Source: Diploptera punctata (Eukaryota; Arthropoda; Insecta; Blattodea; Blaberidae). Taken from it: a stretch of 64,000 bases of DNA. Numbering within the stretch: position 1 is the stretch's first letter; each line of letters starts with the position of its first letter. The notes under the pieces are model-generated. The model did no database searches. It saw only the letters and a list, made by a program, of their open reading frames with translations, and was not told where the DNA came from. Below are positions 8,924 through 19,368 of this stretch, in pieces. The position numbers and the translations under genes are program-made. The stretch lies in the NCBI GenBank assembly GCA_030220185.1, contig JASPKZ010007283.1, positions 829,501-893,500 on the forward strand. The letters are read 5' to 3'.

Positions 8924-9058
8924 TTTGTTTCCCTGCAGCTGTTATATATAATTGAATGCAAAGATGCCACTATAATAATTCCGCATGTTTCATCATTGTC
9001 AAGCATTGTCGCGGCACCCGCTTATATATAAACGGACAACCATCATAGTGAGGCTATA
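8924..9058 (+). repeat. dispersed repeat, second copy of the 811-950 block
   Basis: Same orientation as 811-950, with shared GCAGCTGTTATATATAATT, CACTATAATAATTCCGCATG and CAAGCATTGTCGCG. It lacks about ten bases (GACTACCGCC) present in the first copy. Confidence 0.6.
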
Positions 9059-9124
9059 ATGCAAGATTTTGCTTCCATTGCTACATCTGTACATCAAAGC
9101 AAATTGAAGAAATAAATTACAACT

Positions 9125-9528
9125 AAACTCCGTGGTCTAGCAGTTAAATTCCTTTCTTCTGGTTTCAGGGGTAATGGGTTCGAACCCGTCTAGGGTCGAT
9201 TTTTTTTTTAGTGTGGAAAAATCTATCTGGAAAGTCTTCCAGGAGGGGTTTTCATCCGTCAGTACCGAGTCCAAAGAATTTAAAGCTTATGAAATAATTT
9301 CAAAAACTAAATTAGTGCCTCTGACAGGGAGTAAAATTTAATCGCTCTTTCCTATCCAAGTAATAACTTATTTTCCTATTATGTGTGTTTTTATGCCGAT
9401 CACCTAACTACTAGTCACGCGGTGGTATCTGTAGGGAAACAAGCGTAACTAATTTGTATTGCTGAAGTAAATCTGCAAGAGAGAAGCCTTGCCCAAATGG
9501 GGATGTAGACAGACAGTTGTTTTAACTA
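9125..9528 (+). mobile_element. tRNA-derived SINE, family 2
   Basis: The head has GTGGTCTAGCAGTTAAATT (box A region) and GGGTTCGAACCC (box B), then AGGGTCGATTTTTTT. The body has GAAAAATC-type and AGTCTTCCAGGAGG blocks and the distal GCCCAAATGGGGATG. Better preserved copies lie at 40836 and 52674, and decayed reverse copies at about 54765 and 55330. No target duplication was evident by eye. Confidence 0.7.
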
Positions 9529-9849
9529 CGGCGGTAATGTGATTTGATTCCACTTCACAGGCCTGGTTAACTTGAATTAACATAACTGGTAACATTCGGA
9601 CTTTTTAAATACTAGAACAAGACAATGATAACTTAATACGTAATAATTTATAAAACTATCATTACGGAAAGTCGGTCGTGAAGAGAGATTGAAATTAACT
9701 CTTAAGCAGAGAGGTCTCTGATTCAAATTGAAACTAAACTTCATGGAGCGACACGTCTGGAAGTTCCTGGTACCCGACTGCTGGCCTCACAATCACATGT
9801 GTTAACGACAAAGGTGAGAGGTGAGATGTGGTCAGAATGTCCATTGCCC

Positions 9850-10052
9850 CAGCCGTTATATATATTTTTCATAACTTGGTGCACCTATTTATTGTGGCTA
9901 CCCAAATTTCTCACGATGCTGGGTGGGCACCCCTCACTTACTAGCTGAAATTCCATAGGGAAATTTCTCCCCCTTGATGACACGAACCAGCGCAAGTCCC
10001 ATAGCACTGCAACAAGGCATGATGCCTTAGAGCGCTCGGCAGCGGCGCTGGA
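9850..10052 (-). mobile_element. tRNA-derived SINE, family 3, truncated
   Basis: The reverse complement shares CTATGGGACTTGCGCTGGTT, GAGAAATTT and CACCCAGCATCGTGAG with the complete copy at 21245-21593. Only the 5' half is present, ending in sequence that matches the GGCTG/ACGGCT region. The tRNA-like head (GCCGAGCGCTCTAAGG) is decayed. Confidence 0.7.
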
Positions 10053-10359
10053 TCTGTTTCTAATTACTTAACATTATTAATGTTTTTGTAGTCTTCTCCA
10101 TTCATCTGTATGTTAATAATTCCTTCGTCCAAAAGTTTGGTAAGAACTTTAATCTCAAATACTCGAAAACGTTTTTCCTCCCCTAGTGTATGATATCATG
10201 TCAGATTCTTATACTAAAACTCTAAGAAAATAACTTTTAAATATTAATTTTTTTTTAGAAGTTTGGATTAAATATAGTAAACTCAGCTTATGTCGTTCCT
10301 TGATTTCACCTGCTTTCAACTGATGTACTGGTGACAGCGTCACCAGGTCGAGGTACTAT
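10053..10359. other. unassigned AT-rich sequence
   Basis: No frame or repeat recognised. Confidence 0.3.
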
Positions 10360-10884
10360 ACGGTTTCCTTGGCTACCTCCGCATTCAGTGCATTGTTTTT
10401 TAGTGCGATGTTCTGCCAGCAGCAGGTGTTGTTTCGCATCACGGTCCTTTACGCCCCATACAAAAGTGGATGGAAGTAACTGTTGGACGTTGGAACTTAG
10501 GCCCTAGGGCTTTGTGCGCCTTCTTTTCTATTGTCATGGCGTATTCTTTAAGAGACTTCCAGGTGCACTGATCACGTGACTATAAATGGGCTATAAAAGC
10601 GGCTCTGAGGTAATGTTGGCCATAACAGTTTTCCAGGGTCTCTATGATGTCCTCTGCCCGATAGTATACTACGAAGAACCTCAGCGGCTTGTTCTTGTAG
10701 AGAAACAATCGGATGCGTTGTCTGCTCTTCCAAAGTTCATATTTTTTGGACACAGATCGTCCAGAATAGGCACTTGAGGAGTCCCATGTCGTTGTTTCGT
10801 CCAATTTTGGCGTCATGATTGTAGTTGTTCGGCACTGTATGTCGGCAATATATATATAATTCCGGACATCAGCCGCGGCGAATT
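10360..10884 (-). pseudogene. Ty3/gypsy-type gag fossil
   Basis: Read on the minus strand with frameshifts: MTPKLDETTTWDSS, later ETLENCYGQHYLRAAFIAHL, then a stop, then SRDQCTWKSLKEYAMTIEKK and AHKALG. Insect gypsy-group gag proteins have the same order: F-x-G-x-x-xW near the start, then LE-x-RYG-x-x-x-L-x-x-x-x-x-x-QLK-R-x-Q and SLQEFA-x-x-I-x-x-LA. No protease or RT follows and no LTRs were seen, so this is an isolated gag remnant. The antisense of LINE B is fused to it on the left by a later insertion at 10893, which creates an artificial open frame (10580-10954). Confidence 0.5.
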
Positions 10885-10892
10885 TCAGTACA

Positions 10893-12115
10893 TACTTACT
10901 CACTGGCACTATCGAACCCGTAGGTTCATAGCCGAGTGGACATAAGCTCTCCATACATCCCTATCCTGAGCTCATGCTTTCCAATCATTCCCTGTATAAT
11001 CTACTTCCCTCAAATCATAGTTAATGTTATTTTCCCACCTCATTCTTGGTCTACCAACTGGGCATTTTCCCTCTGGCTTTCCTACAAGAAGCTTCCATGC
11101 AAGTCTTTCATTCCCCATACATGCAACATGTCCTGCCCATCGTAGTCTACGAGACTTAACTGTTCTTATTATATCTGGCTTCCTATAAAGACCATGTAGT
11201 TCATTGTTATGTAGTCTTCTCCATTCACCTGTCTCTTCATCTCTCTTTGGTCCAAAAATTTTTCTAAGAACTTTATTTTCAAATACTTGTAATCTCCTTT
11301 CCTCCCTTAAAGTAAGAGTCCATGTTTCGCACCCATATAATATAACTGGTAGAATAATGGTTTTATATATTTTCAGTTTAACGTTTTTTGAAAGGAGTTG
11401 GGACATCAAGAGTCTCTGCAATGCATAATAGTACGCATTTCCAGAATTGAGCCTATGTTTAATTTCTTTGTGCATCTCATTCCTATTTGTGATTATTGTT
11501 CCTAGGTATTTGAATTCAGCAACTTCCTCGAAATTTCCCTCATTTGTCATTAACTGTCCATTTCCATTATATAATGCATTTCTACGTGTGACCATATATT
11601 TAGTTTATTGATATTTACTTCCACTCCTAATTCCTTAGTGTTACTCAATAGTGTGTGCGTGTTGTCCTTTAGTATCTCCTCGCTATCGGCCAATAGTACT
11701 ACATCATCAGCATAAACTAACAGCTTATTCATACCATTGAGTTGTAGGCCTTCCTCATCCTCTGAAGTTTTGATGGCATGCTCTAGTACAAAATTAAATA
11801 GTAGAGGAGATAGTGCATCTCCTTGCTTCAACCCATTCTGGATTTCAAAACTGTCCGAAAACTGTTTGCCTACACGCACCCTACTCTTTTTGCCATTTAG
11901 ACACATTCGTATAAGTCTAACTAACTTTTTAGGAATTCCGAACTCCAGTAGGATACTATATAACTTCTCCCTCATAATTGAATCATATGCTTTTGTTGAA
12001 GTCTGCATATAGTTGATGTACAGTACCATTATATTCCCATTTTTTTTCTAAAATCTGTCTTATACTAAAAATCTGATTTGTTGTAGACCTGTTTCTTCTA
12101 AATGCACATTAATGA
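10893..12115 (-). pseudogene. LINE B, RT to 3' end
   Basis: On the minus strand, the frame at 12029-11550 has the RT core (KAYDSIMREKLY, then NGLKQGDALSPLLFNF and KLLVYADDVVLLADSEE, with the catalytic Asp pair). The frame at 11595-10972 holds the thumb and C-terminus: FKYLGTIITNRNEMHKEIKH, ILYGCETWTLTLREERRL, RRLRWAGHVACMGNERLAW and PVGRPRMRWENN. A frameshift near 11570 separates them, and a stop (WKA) lies before the terminal NLRVR. Upstream of 12029 the frame continues as RRNRSTTNQIF to about 12115. The RT style and short microsatellite 3' tail resemble RTE/craft-like LINEs. The endonuclease is missing through 5' truncation. Confidence 0.85.
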
Positions 12116-12880
12116 TCTCCTAGAATGTAATCAATATAGGGAGTAAGCCTGCTTATATTTCAGTAGATACTAACTGATAAGATTTGATCTAGTTTAATTC
12201 CCATTTCTTCTCTAATACTGCTTTATTATTGGTGAAAATTTTTCTCTGTTAAATCTTACGTCTTGTGTCAAGATCTAAACTATTCCTTCATATCGTCAAT
12301 TAATTGTTTGAATTCTTGCTTTGTGTCTTCACTTGTTTAATTTCCTTAATTTCATCGTTCGATGAAAGTAATTCGTGCTAAAACTTCCTCGTTTAGTTTT
12401 TCAGTTTGTAATTTCATTTTCAGAAATCGTGGTTAAAATTGTTCCATCTTACAGTTTTAATGTCTTTGGTTTGTAACTTAGTTCTACTTTGTCGCCACTG
12501 GTGGAGTTGTTAAGCGCTGGGAAAGTTGTGAACTTATATGCAAATCTCCCTTCTGTTGCCAGTTGTGGCGTTGAAACTGGTAGAATTTCTTTTAATAGCT
12601 TCACATCGGTTTACATAAAAATGTCCAGTATTCTTTATTTTTTTCATAATAATTCATTGTACAAACACATATGATTATTCTGCTTTTAGCCTCTCATAAA
12701 CACAGTATCCCTTAGTTTATTTATTTGTACGCACAGAAACACTGTGTTATAACACTAACTTCCTTTTCGCTCTTAAGATTACGTTATAGACAGCTACTGA
12801 CTCCCAAGTACTCTCGTGGATTTATATAACCGACATCGAATGTTCGGGAAAGATCAAAGCTCACGATTCTGCGCGAACAG
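12116..12880. other. unassigned AT-rich sequence
   Basis: No coding or repeat signature recognised; it may include very decayed 5' sequence of the adjacent LINE B. Confidence 0.3.
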
Positions 12881-12887
12881 ATACTTC

Positions 12888-13331
12888 TCCTTCTTCTTCT
12901 TCTTCGGCTTTCCCACACTTGCTTGCCGTCTTCAGTTTCCATTTATTTATATCACTCCAATCTTCTTCTGCCAAATTCCTATCATCCATTATAGTTCTGA
13001 TATAAGTTTTCCGTTTCCATCTTGGTCTGCAACGTTTATTTATTCCAGGGGGTGGCCATTGGTATATATTTTTTCTGGACATATTTCATTTTCCATTCTT
13101 TGTAAAATGGCCATACCATTTAAGAGCTTGATTTTCGATCCTCTTAACAACAGATGTGGTGACATTCATTTCTTTCCAAAGGAATTCATTTCTTATTTTA
13201 TCCTGTCCTTCTCGAAAGAGAACCATCCATAAGGAATGCGCGTAATTATCTGGTAAGCTCCCAGCGGGCATTACCAACTCATAAATCGTGACACATGCAT
13301 CCCTTAAGACTTTATTTTCAGGCCGAGACAT
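12888..13331 (-). pseudogene. LINE D, 3' end
   Basis: On the minus strand: DKIRNEFLWKEMNVTTSVVK, RIENQALKWYGH, then after a stop KNIYQW-x-PPG and KRCRPRW. It ends in a (GAA)n tail at 12888-12906. The motif order (IRNE, a-x-x-ALKWYGH, W-x-PPGR-x-x-x-GRPR, W-x-x-x-x-x-WKLKT) is the generic C-terminus of several arthropod LINEs. The copy at 57351-58803 is the same family and includes RT. Confidence 0.75.
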
Positions 13332-14295
13332 TAAGCCGTCACAACAGTGTACGTTGTGTTGTTTAAATAACTGTGAAGAAGATATTTTGTTTCGTCAAGA
13401 TATGAGTTTAAGACGTTACGGAAATGCCTATTGATGGACTCACCATTGATGGGATAGAGAGGCTCATTCCGAATCTCCATTCGTCGGCAGTACAGTTTAC
13501 GACTCGATGTTCCAGGGTGGAAATATCCACATTTAATCATAATGAATCGACTCTTCATGTAGAACACAACTTGCTGTCAAATAGGCTCGAGTTCAGTGTT
13601 ACATCTCCATTTCGATAGGCACGAAGATATTTCTTGTGAAGGAGCCTCAAATGTCTCCATTAAGCAGCACACTTGACGATCGATGCCAGTCATCTTCACC
13701 AAGTACTAGTAGTGCAAGTGGAAACTGTAACGTGTGGTATAATAAAAGTACAAAGTGCTTGTGTTTATGAAGCGGTGATATTTCATTTTAACGAGATCGT
13801 TCTTAAAATATACATCACGCGCTCTCAAATTACAATTTGAGATCAGTTCCTGCTGTTCAGTGCTTCCAAATACAGCCTGTTGTAATGTTTTGGCTAAAAT
13901 CCAACTCTAGCATATAATATATTGTTTTATCTTACATTTATTTACAGCTCAAAGGAAGAACCTCGCTCACGCAAGAACTATATAACCTAAGCAATTACAA
14001 TTTGTTGGTTTAGGGAATATATATTTCTTTAGTTAAGTAAATCCTATGTATTCAGTTTCTTTGCGAGAAAAAAAAAGGTGTCCGCTAAAGTGTTTTTAAT
14101 TTTCTGCAGATAAAACCCCATTTATAATAGTCCTTTTTGCCGCAAAACGAAATAGAACTGAATTCTATATACCGAGGTTGGCTCCAAAATCAGCAAAAAT
14201 TTATGTCGCTAGAGCATTAGCAAATTAAGGAAATTTTCAGATAGTGGCTGAATTTCAATTCTACTTTTGTCAACACAACTTCACTAAAAAAAAAA
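13332..14295. other. unassigned sequence
   Basis: No protein I recognise. The part at about 13900-14230 shares loose motifs (CTAAGCAA, GCTAGAGC) with the recurrent old repeat seen near 16.8, 17.9 and 44.8 kb. Confidence 0.3.
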
Positions 14296-14790
14296 GTTAA
14301 ACTGAAAAAAAATATATATATAACTATTATTCTCCCAGTTATATTAAATGTGTGCGAAACATGGACTCTTACTTTAAGAGAGGAGAAAAGATTACGAGTA
14401 TTTGTAATAGAGTTCTTAGGATAGTTTTTGGACCAAATAGAGAGGTATAAAATGGAAAAGACTAGATAACATTGAATTGCATGATCTTTATGAGGAGCTA
14501 AATGTTGTAAGAAAGTTGGGTTTCTTAGACTCCGATGGGCAGAATATGAGGCATGAATGGGGAAAGAAAGATAGGCAGGATTCTCCTTGTACGAAAACCA
14601 GATGCAAAGCGCCCAGTAGCGTGACCAAGAAGGAGGTGAGAAAGCAACACAAACCATGATCTGAGAAAGATAAATTATACACGGGATAATTGGAAAACAC
14701 CTGGTCAGTGTAGAGATATAAAGATAGCATATGTCCGCGCGGTTTCCATAGAGCCAGTGAGTTAGTTTAGTTAGATAGTTAACACATACA
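14296..14790 (+). pseudogene. LINE B, decayed 3' end
   Basis: It matches the LINE B 3' region from the KLK-IYKTIILPV segment (14296) through GCGAAACATGGACTCTTAC (CETWTL), GGACCAAATAGAGA (GPKR) and CATATGTCCGCGCGG to the tail GAGTTAGTTTAGTTAG. Many indels and stops are present, and this is one of the oldest copies in the window. Confidence 0.8.
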
Positions 14791-14836
14791 CATTTATATA
14801 CATACATATTTATACATAGTAGTACTAATTGAAAAG

Positions 14837-14866
14837 CTGAAGATGGAACATGACCTTCCGAAAGGC
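14837..14866 (+). other. CTGAAGAT-stem-CGAAA motif, Penelope-type 3' end remnant
   Basis: CTGAAGAT, then GGAA, a 7-base loop, TTCC and GAAAGG. It has the same arrangement as the motifs in the two Penelope-like foldbacks at 14.9-16.5 and 46.5-46.8 kb. It lies just outside the target duplication of the first, so it may mark the end of another copy. Confidence 0.35.
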
Positions 14867-15131
14867 CTACAATATATTTACCAAGTTTATTTATTTAATA
14901 CACAATTGATCTTCTTGGTGATACAATATTAAAATATATATACAGTCAATATGCCCATTTCACCAATAAATGTTTAAAATGGTCAACAAGTTTCTACAGC
15001 CAAGCTGTCATTCTCAAGACCAGATATTGACTGAAGACAATATAGATAAAAAATAAAGATACAAATTCAGTTAAAAACAAACTACGTCACATGACGCAAT
15101 CATTCACAAGTGAAAGTAAAACATAATAAAA

Positions 15132-15650
15132 CTAATCCTCTTTTTTATCCATTAGAGAAAAGAGGGGGCTGTACGGAATAGGGCCTTTGTCTTTGTTCAT
15201 TATTTTATCCTTATTTTTATAAATTTCCAAACTTTCAAGGACGTTAAGGAATTTGAAATCCCTGACCGAACGAACCAGCCTAAGATTACTTTTGTTGATA
15301 GCGTGACCGTACTCAGAAATATGCTGGGCAACTCCAGATTTTTCAATTCTGTTGAGTCTGAAATGGGCAATATGTTCATTAAATCTAGTTAAAATGGATC
15401 TTCTGGTTTGCCCAACATATTTCAAGTCACAGTCATTGCAAGCAATTTCATAAATCCCGGATTTCTCTATACAATCGACTTTATCTTTAGGGTTTCCAAG
15501 TAAACTATTTAATGTCAAAGTGGAAGTGAAAATCAATTTAGTATCTAGTCCTTTGAATATCTTGTTCAAACCTCTAGTTAAAGAGGGAACGTACGGCATA
15601 ATAGCAAAATTAGCTTTATTAATAGGAGAATGGAAAGCTGTAGAATCCAT
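15132..15650 (-). CDS. Penelope-like GIY-YIG endonuclease fragment, left arm
   Basis: A 172-residue open frame that probably starts inside the polyprotein. Residues 10-35 (FAIMPYVPSLTRGLNKIF) form the linker after the RT. Next come a K-x-x-VDCIEKSGIYEIACNDC region (about 56-75), YVGQTRRSILTRFNEH (about 77-92, nuclease Tyr and Arg) and SGVAQHISEYGHAI (about 104-117). The C-terminus is DKIMNKDKGPIPYSPLF. GIY, YVG, R, E and H are all present, so the nuclease fold looks intact. It nicks DNA for target-primed reverse transcription in this class. The frame ends naturally at TAG 15132-15134. Upstream, in the arm, an extra A in ATTTAACG breaks the frame. Confidence 0.8.
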   Translation of the reverse strand: MDSTAFHSPINKANFAIMPYVPSLTRGLNKIFKGLDTKLIFTSTLTLNSLLGNPKDKVDCIEKSGIYEIACNDCDLKYVGQTRRSILTRFNEHIAHFRLNRIEKSGVAQHISEYGHAINKSNLRLVRSVRDFKFLNVLESLEIYKNKDKIMNKDKGPIPYSPLFSLMDKKED

Positions 15651-15809
15651 AACAAGTTTTCTAAATTCAAATTTAACGAATCAACTTATCAATAATATTT
15701 CCATTGAAACCATTACACTTAGCTATATCTTTAATGGTTTGTAATTCCTTATTATATTTCAATGGAAATATTATTGATAAGTTGATTCGTAAATTTGAAT
15801 TTAGAAAAC

Positions 15810-16336
15810 TTGTTATGGATTCTACAGCTTTCCATTCTCCTATTAATAAAGCTAATTTTGCTATTATGCCGTACGTTCCCTCTTTAACTAGAGGTTGTGA
15901 ACAAGATATTCAAAGGACTAGATACTAAATTGATTTTCACTTCCACTTTGACATTAAATAGTTTACTTGGAAACCCTAAAGATAAAGTCGATTGTATAGA
16001 GAAATCCGGGATTTATGAAATTGCTTGCAATGACTGTGACTTGAAATATGTTGTTGGCAAACCAGAAGATCCATTTTAACTAGATTTAATGAACATATTG
16101 CCCATTTCAGACTCAACAGAATTGAAAAATCTGGAGTTGCCCAGCATATTTCTGAGTACGGTCACGCTATCAACAAAAGTAATCTTAGGCTGGTTCGTTC
16201 GGTCAGGGATTTCAAATTCCTTAACGTCCTTGAAAGTTTGGAAATTTATAAAAATAAGGATAAAATAATGAACAAAGACAAAGGCCCTATTCCGTACAGC
16301 CCCCTCTTTTCTCTAATGGATAAAAAAGAGGATTAG
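15810..16336 (+). pseudogene. Penelope-like GIY-YIG endonuclease fragment, right arm, frameshifted
   Basis: The inverted copy of the 15132-15650 frame. MDSTAFHSPINKANFAIMPY is open from the plus side, but two small indels break it. One follows the Leu-Thr-Arg-Gly (after SLTRG, about 15893) and the other lies in the YVG motif (KYVVGKPEDPF, about 16050), so the catalytic region is out of frame. The rest (FNEHIAHFRLNR to PIPYSPLFSLMDKKED) continues in the original frame to the stop at 16334-16336. The left arm is intact at both places. Confidence 0.8.
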
Positions 16337-16549
16337 TTTTATTATGTTTTACTTTCACTTGTGAATGATTGCGTCATGTGACGTAGTTTGTTTTTAACTG
16401 AATTTGTATCTTTATTTTTTATCTATATTGTCTTCAGTCAATATCTGGTCTTGAGAATGACAGCTTGGCTGTAGAAACTTGTTGACCATTTTAAACATTT
16501 ATTGGTGAAATGGGCATATTGACTGTATATATATTTTAAGTTTATTTAT

Positions 16550-17389
16550 GACAAAAACAGGAGAGTGTAGCTTACTTAGTTGAGGACGATTGAGGTCTCA
16601 GGTACAAGTTTTATTATTTTAATAATTTTGACATCGTGTTTTCGGTGTCGAAGCAACTTAATTTGAATGGATGGAGATCTAAAAAAAAAAGGGAATTCAA
16701 AAGTATTTTAGCTATATTCCTTTCCGAATTCGCTAACCTCATACGAAAGTCAGATATTATAATTTGATTACATAGTTATACATTTATTTATAACTCAAAA
16801 GAAAAACTCGTCATCCAGGAACTGTGTAAACTAAGAGATTTCTCCCACAAGTCAAGTTTGTGGTCAGATTTTATTGGTTTACGTTTTATATCCTTCATTT
16901 TTTAATTTACTTACATATTTTCGATTAAAAACACATTTTTGTACATTGTATTGATAGGCCTACCTGAATGTATCCAGTTTAGTTGCGCGGAAGCGCAAAT
17001 TGCGGCCGCTAGATCAGATTTCAAAATTTGGGTTCTACATAAATCTCCACTACCAAGAGTCAGATTATGCTAGTTTACTTAATGTATTTTTTATAATTAA
17101 ATCGCATGGCGAAAATTTCATTGTAATATTTACTCTCGCATTGTACTTGATCACAATTTTCCCGTACGCAGTTTTTGCTCATAGCAGAAAAACGGGATCG
17201 GTTTTGTTATCCTTTACCACAAAGTCGAACAATGGAGCAGATAGAGCTTTTAAAATATTGTTATTAAAATTTCAGCTTTCAGAATACACAATTAAATTTC
17301 TATAAAACTATGGCAGTACCTATGTTAACATAAGCTTGTGATATTGGACACTTAATAAATCACATAAAAGGAAAATATAAGTAGCTGAA
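16550..17389. other. unassigned sequence with an old recurrent repeat
   Basis: The 101-codon frame at 17000-17305 has hydrophobic stretches but no similarity I know and no supporting signals. Stretches near 16780-16870 and 16985-17030 share loosely conserved motifs with 13.9, 17.9 and 44.6-45.0 kb. Confidence 0.3.
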
Positions 17390-17690
17390 ATGAAATTCTT
17401 ACGTTCCGTAGCAGGCTATACATAGTTAGATAGGGGATATAATGAATAAATAAGAACCGAACTAAACATCTACAGAGTTATGGGTAAAATTAAAAATTCA
17501 AGATCTAATTGGCTCCAGCATATGGAAAGAGTGACATCCAATAAACTCCCACAATTTTTCTTCACTTTCAATCCAAAGGAAGAAGAAATGTTGCGCGCCC
17601 CATAACTAGACAGAGGGATACAGTCTCTTGATATGGAAACAGGTCCATGTGGCCGCCCTATACTCCCATGATTAGTAGAAGAAGCAAAAA
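17390..17690 (+). pseudogene. LINE C-terminal fragment
   Basis: The plus strand reads EMKFLRSVAGYT, stop, then IRTELNIYRVMGKIKNSRSN and WLQHMERVTSNKLPQF. It ends in a GAAGAAG tail after decayed GRP-type sequence. The E-MKFLRSVAGY-x-x-xD-x-x-x-xxxIR-ELNI series, followed by W-x-x-H-x-xRM-x-x-x-RLP, is a widespread LINE C-terminus in arthropods. Several stops and indels are present, and RT is absent. Confidence 0.65.
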
Positions 17691-18110
17691 TTTAACATCC
17701 ACTCCTAATGGTCCTATTTTTCTGATTAACAAATTCTATATTACGTTTTCTTATTACGTTATTTGAATATTACACGCCCGTTCTGTTGCAAAAAAGAAAA
17801 AAAAACATAGCAATTTAAATTACGGTTTCATGTGAAACACCGCTTCCAATCGTGGGATTATGATAGCATGAATTTTTACAATTTTTTACTCAGTTTTATT
17901 TGAATGTCATACACTGAAATTCGACGCGAAAAATCGAGAATTGGGGGCACTAGAGAGATTTTTAAATTTTCGCTTCACGTTAACACTTACTCAAAATCAA
18001 CTCTATTTTGCTGACAAACCAATTGAACCTTACGTTTCTTATTAATGTATTGCTAAGAGTCGAGAATTATTCCGAAGAAACAAAGTCGACCACTAGAGCA
18101 GCTATATATA

Positions 18111-18287
18111 ATGTTATAATTAAATGTTTAACATTGAGCAATGCAAGCTTAATATGGTATGATAAGAAAAATAAATTCCTGGACGGGATTAGCTTTATTT
18201 AGCTTTATTTTACCTGGCAGAGTTAAGGCCTTCGAACCCGGGTTCGAATCCCGTCCAGGCATTTATTTTTCTTATCATACCATATAT
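18111..18287. repeat. tRNA-like module in foldback arrangement, disrupted
   Basis: 18111-18177 (containing CATTGAGCAATGCAAGC and ATGGTATGATAAG) is the reverse complement of 41448-41512. The left half then reads CCTGGACGGGATT and the right half GGGTTCGAATCCCGTCCAGG, so the acceptor and T-arm of the tRNA-like sequence are present twice, head to head. About 40 foreign bases (TTACCTGGCAGAGTTAAGG) lie between them. The D-arm and anticodon arm are lost. See the three modules at 41.2-41.6 kb. Confidence 0.6.
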
Positions 18288-18299
18288 ATAATATATATA

Positions 18300-19238
18300 C
18301 AGAGTGAAAATTATTTAAACCGACAAACTCTGGGAGGTTGTAGGGGACACCTAAACAAATATTTTTCCCTAATGCCATTTTTTCCTATGTGGATCATTTA
18401 AACCGGTAGAGGGCGTATTACGCTCTTCAGTTGTCATGACTGCAACTGCTGTTGATGGTAGGAATTGTTTTGTCCACCAGTGTAGTAGTGAATTGTATCC
18501 GTTTACTAATGGAGCGATGCACCTTGAGTGAGAACACTGATATGTGTGGGCCGGTGTTGTTGGGGACTGTTTAATTGGGACATATCTCCTACCTAGGCCA
18601 TTAAATGGCAGGCACTATTACAATTTTCTCGCCAGAGCATTGCCAGAATTGCTGGAAGACGTCCCGCTCCCTACAAGACAATGCATGTGGTTCCAACATG
18701 ACGGGGCGCCGGCACATTTCAGTCGTCGTGTGCGTCGATTCTTGAATCAACGATTTTCAGAAAAGTTTATTGGCAGAGGTGGACCTGTACCATGGCCTGC
18801 TCGATCCCCAATATGACCCCTTTGGATTTTTTTTTTTGTGTGGGGAGAGATGCTCAACCTTGTTTACACAACTCCTGTTGCGTCAGAAAAGGATCTGGTT
18901 GCCCGGATAGTAGCAGCAGAAGGAGCAATTAACGATACTCCTGCAGTTTTGCCCGTGTTAGACAGAACATGATCCGCCGGTGTAACCTTTGTTTACATGT
19001 CAATAGAGGCATTTTTGAACCTCTACTATAATTTAAGTAATTGCGTTGTGTTAATGTGTTGTCTCTTGGTAATAAAAATGCAAAAAGTGTTTGTTGGTTT
19101 AATTAATTTGCCGCCAGAGAAATCTTCCTCTACCGGTTTAAATAATCCTCATAGGAAAAAATGACATTAGGGAAAAATATTTGTTTTGGTGTCCCCTACA
19201 CCTCCCAGAGTTTGTCGGTTTAAATAATTTTCACCCTG
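18300..19238 (+). mobile_element. mariner-like element with ~110-bp terminal inverted repeats, internally deleted
   Basis: TA dinucleotides flank the element (18298-18299 and 19239-19240). The ends are inverted copies over about 110 bases, running from CAG(A/G)GTGAAAATTATTTAAA through GACAAACTCTGGGAGG and TTTTTCCCTAATG to AAACCGGTAGAGG. The 939-bp element carries only the C-terminal half of a transposase gene, so it is non-autonomous. The right terminus is partly duplicated immediately outside (19244-19324). Confidence 0.88.
18544..18975 (+). pseudogene. mariner-family transposase, C-terminal half, frameshifted
   Basis: The frame from 18544 reads WAGVVGDCLIGTYLLP, NGRHYYNFLARALPELLEDV, MWFQHDGAPAHFSRRVRRFL and RGGPVPWPARSP, then a one-codon-scale deletion gives a stop at 18814-18816. 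In the next frames come MTPLDFF, then VWGEMLNLVYTTPVASEKDL and DTPAVLPVLDRT ending in a stop. HDGAPAH contains the second catalytic Asp; ARSPDMTPLDFF holds the third catalytic position, now broken (SPI). The helix-turn-helix domain and the first catalytic Asp lie in deleted sequence. A run of ten or more T adds a further frame change. Confidence 0.85.
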
Positions 19239-19243
19239 TATAC

Positions 19244-19324
19244 AATGGCATTAGGGAAAAATATTTGTTTTGGTGTCCCCTACACCTCCCAGAGTTTGTC
19301 GGTTTAAATAATTTTCACCCTGTA
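19244..19324 (+). repeat. extra copy of the mariner right end
   Basis: It is nearly identical to 19158-19240: GCATTAGGGAAAAATATTTG through TTGTCGGTTTAAATAATTTTC to CACCCTGTATAC. It is either a tandem duplication of the terminus or the remnant of a second insertion at the same TA. A (GT)n microsatellite follows at 19331-19361. Confidence 0.8.
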
Positions 19325-19330
19325 TACATA

Positions 19331-19368
<38 letters not shown>

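Larger units (their letters stand above)
14895..16537. mobile_element. Penelope-like element, two 3' halves in inverted orientation
   Basis: The insertion is bounded by a 12-bp direct repeat, AAGTTTATTTAT, at 14883-14894 and 16538-16549. Inside, 14929-15709 and 15757-16539 are inverted copies of each other (about 781 and 783 bases, a few indels) around a 47-base spacer. The left arm has 34 extra terminal bases (14895-14928) that the right arm lacks. Each arm encodes a GIY-YIG endonuclease C-terminus. Partial copies in inverted or tandem order with a 30-40 base extension are a known habit of Penelope-like elements. The reverse transcriptase is absent from both halves. Confidence 0.85.

Noticed and set aside
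811..9058. a complete LTR retrotransposon between the 140-bp direct repeats
   Set aside because: No gag-pol between them, only younger nested elements, and no TG...CA ends were evident.
10580..10954. 124-codon antisense open frame as a single gene
   Set aside because: It is a fusion artefact: the first ~20 codons are LINE B sequence and the rest a gypsy gag fossil joined by the insertion.
17000..17305. 101-codon frame as a host gene
   Set aside because: No recognised motif, no splice or regulatory context, AT-rich composition, and it overlaps an old repeat motif.
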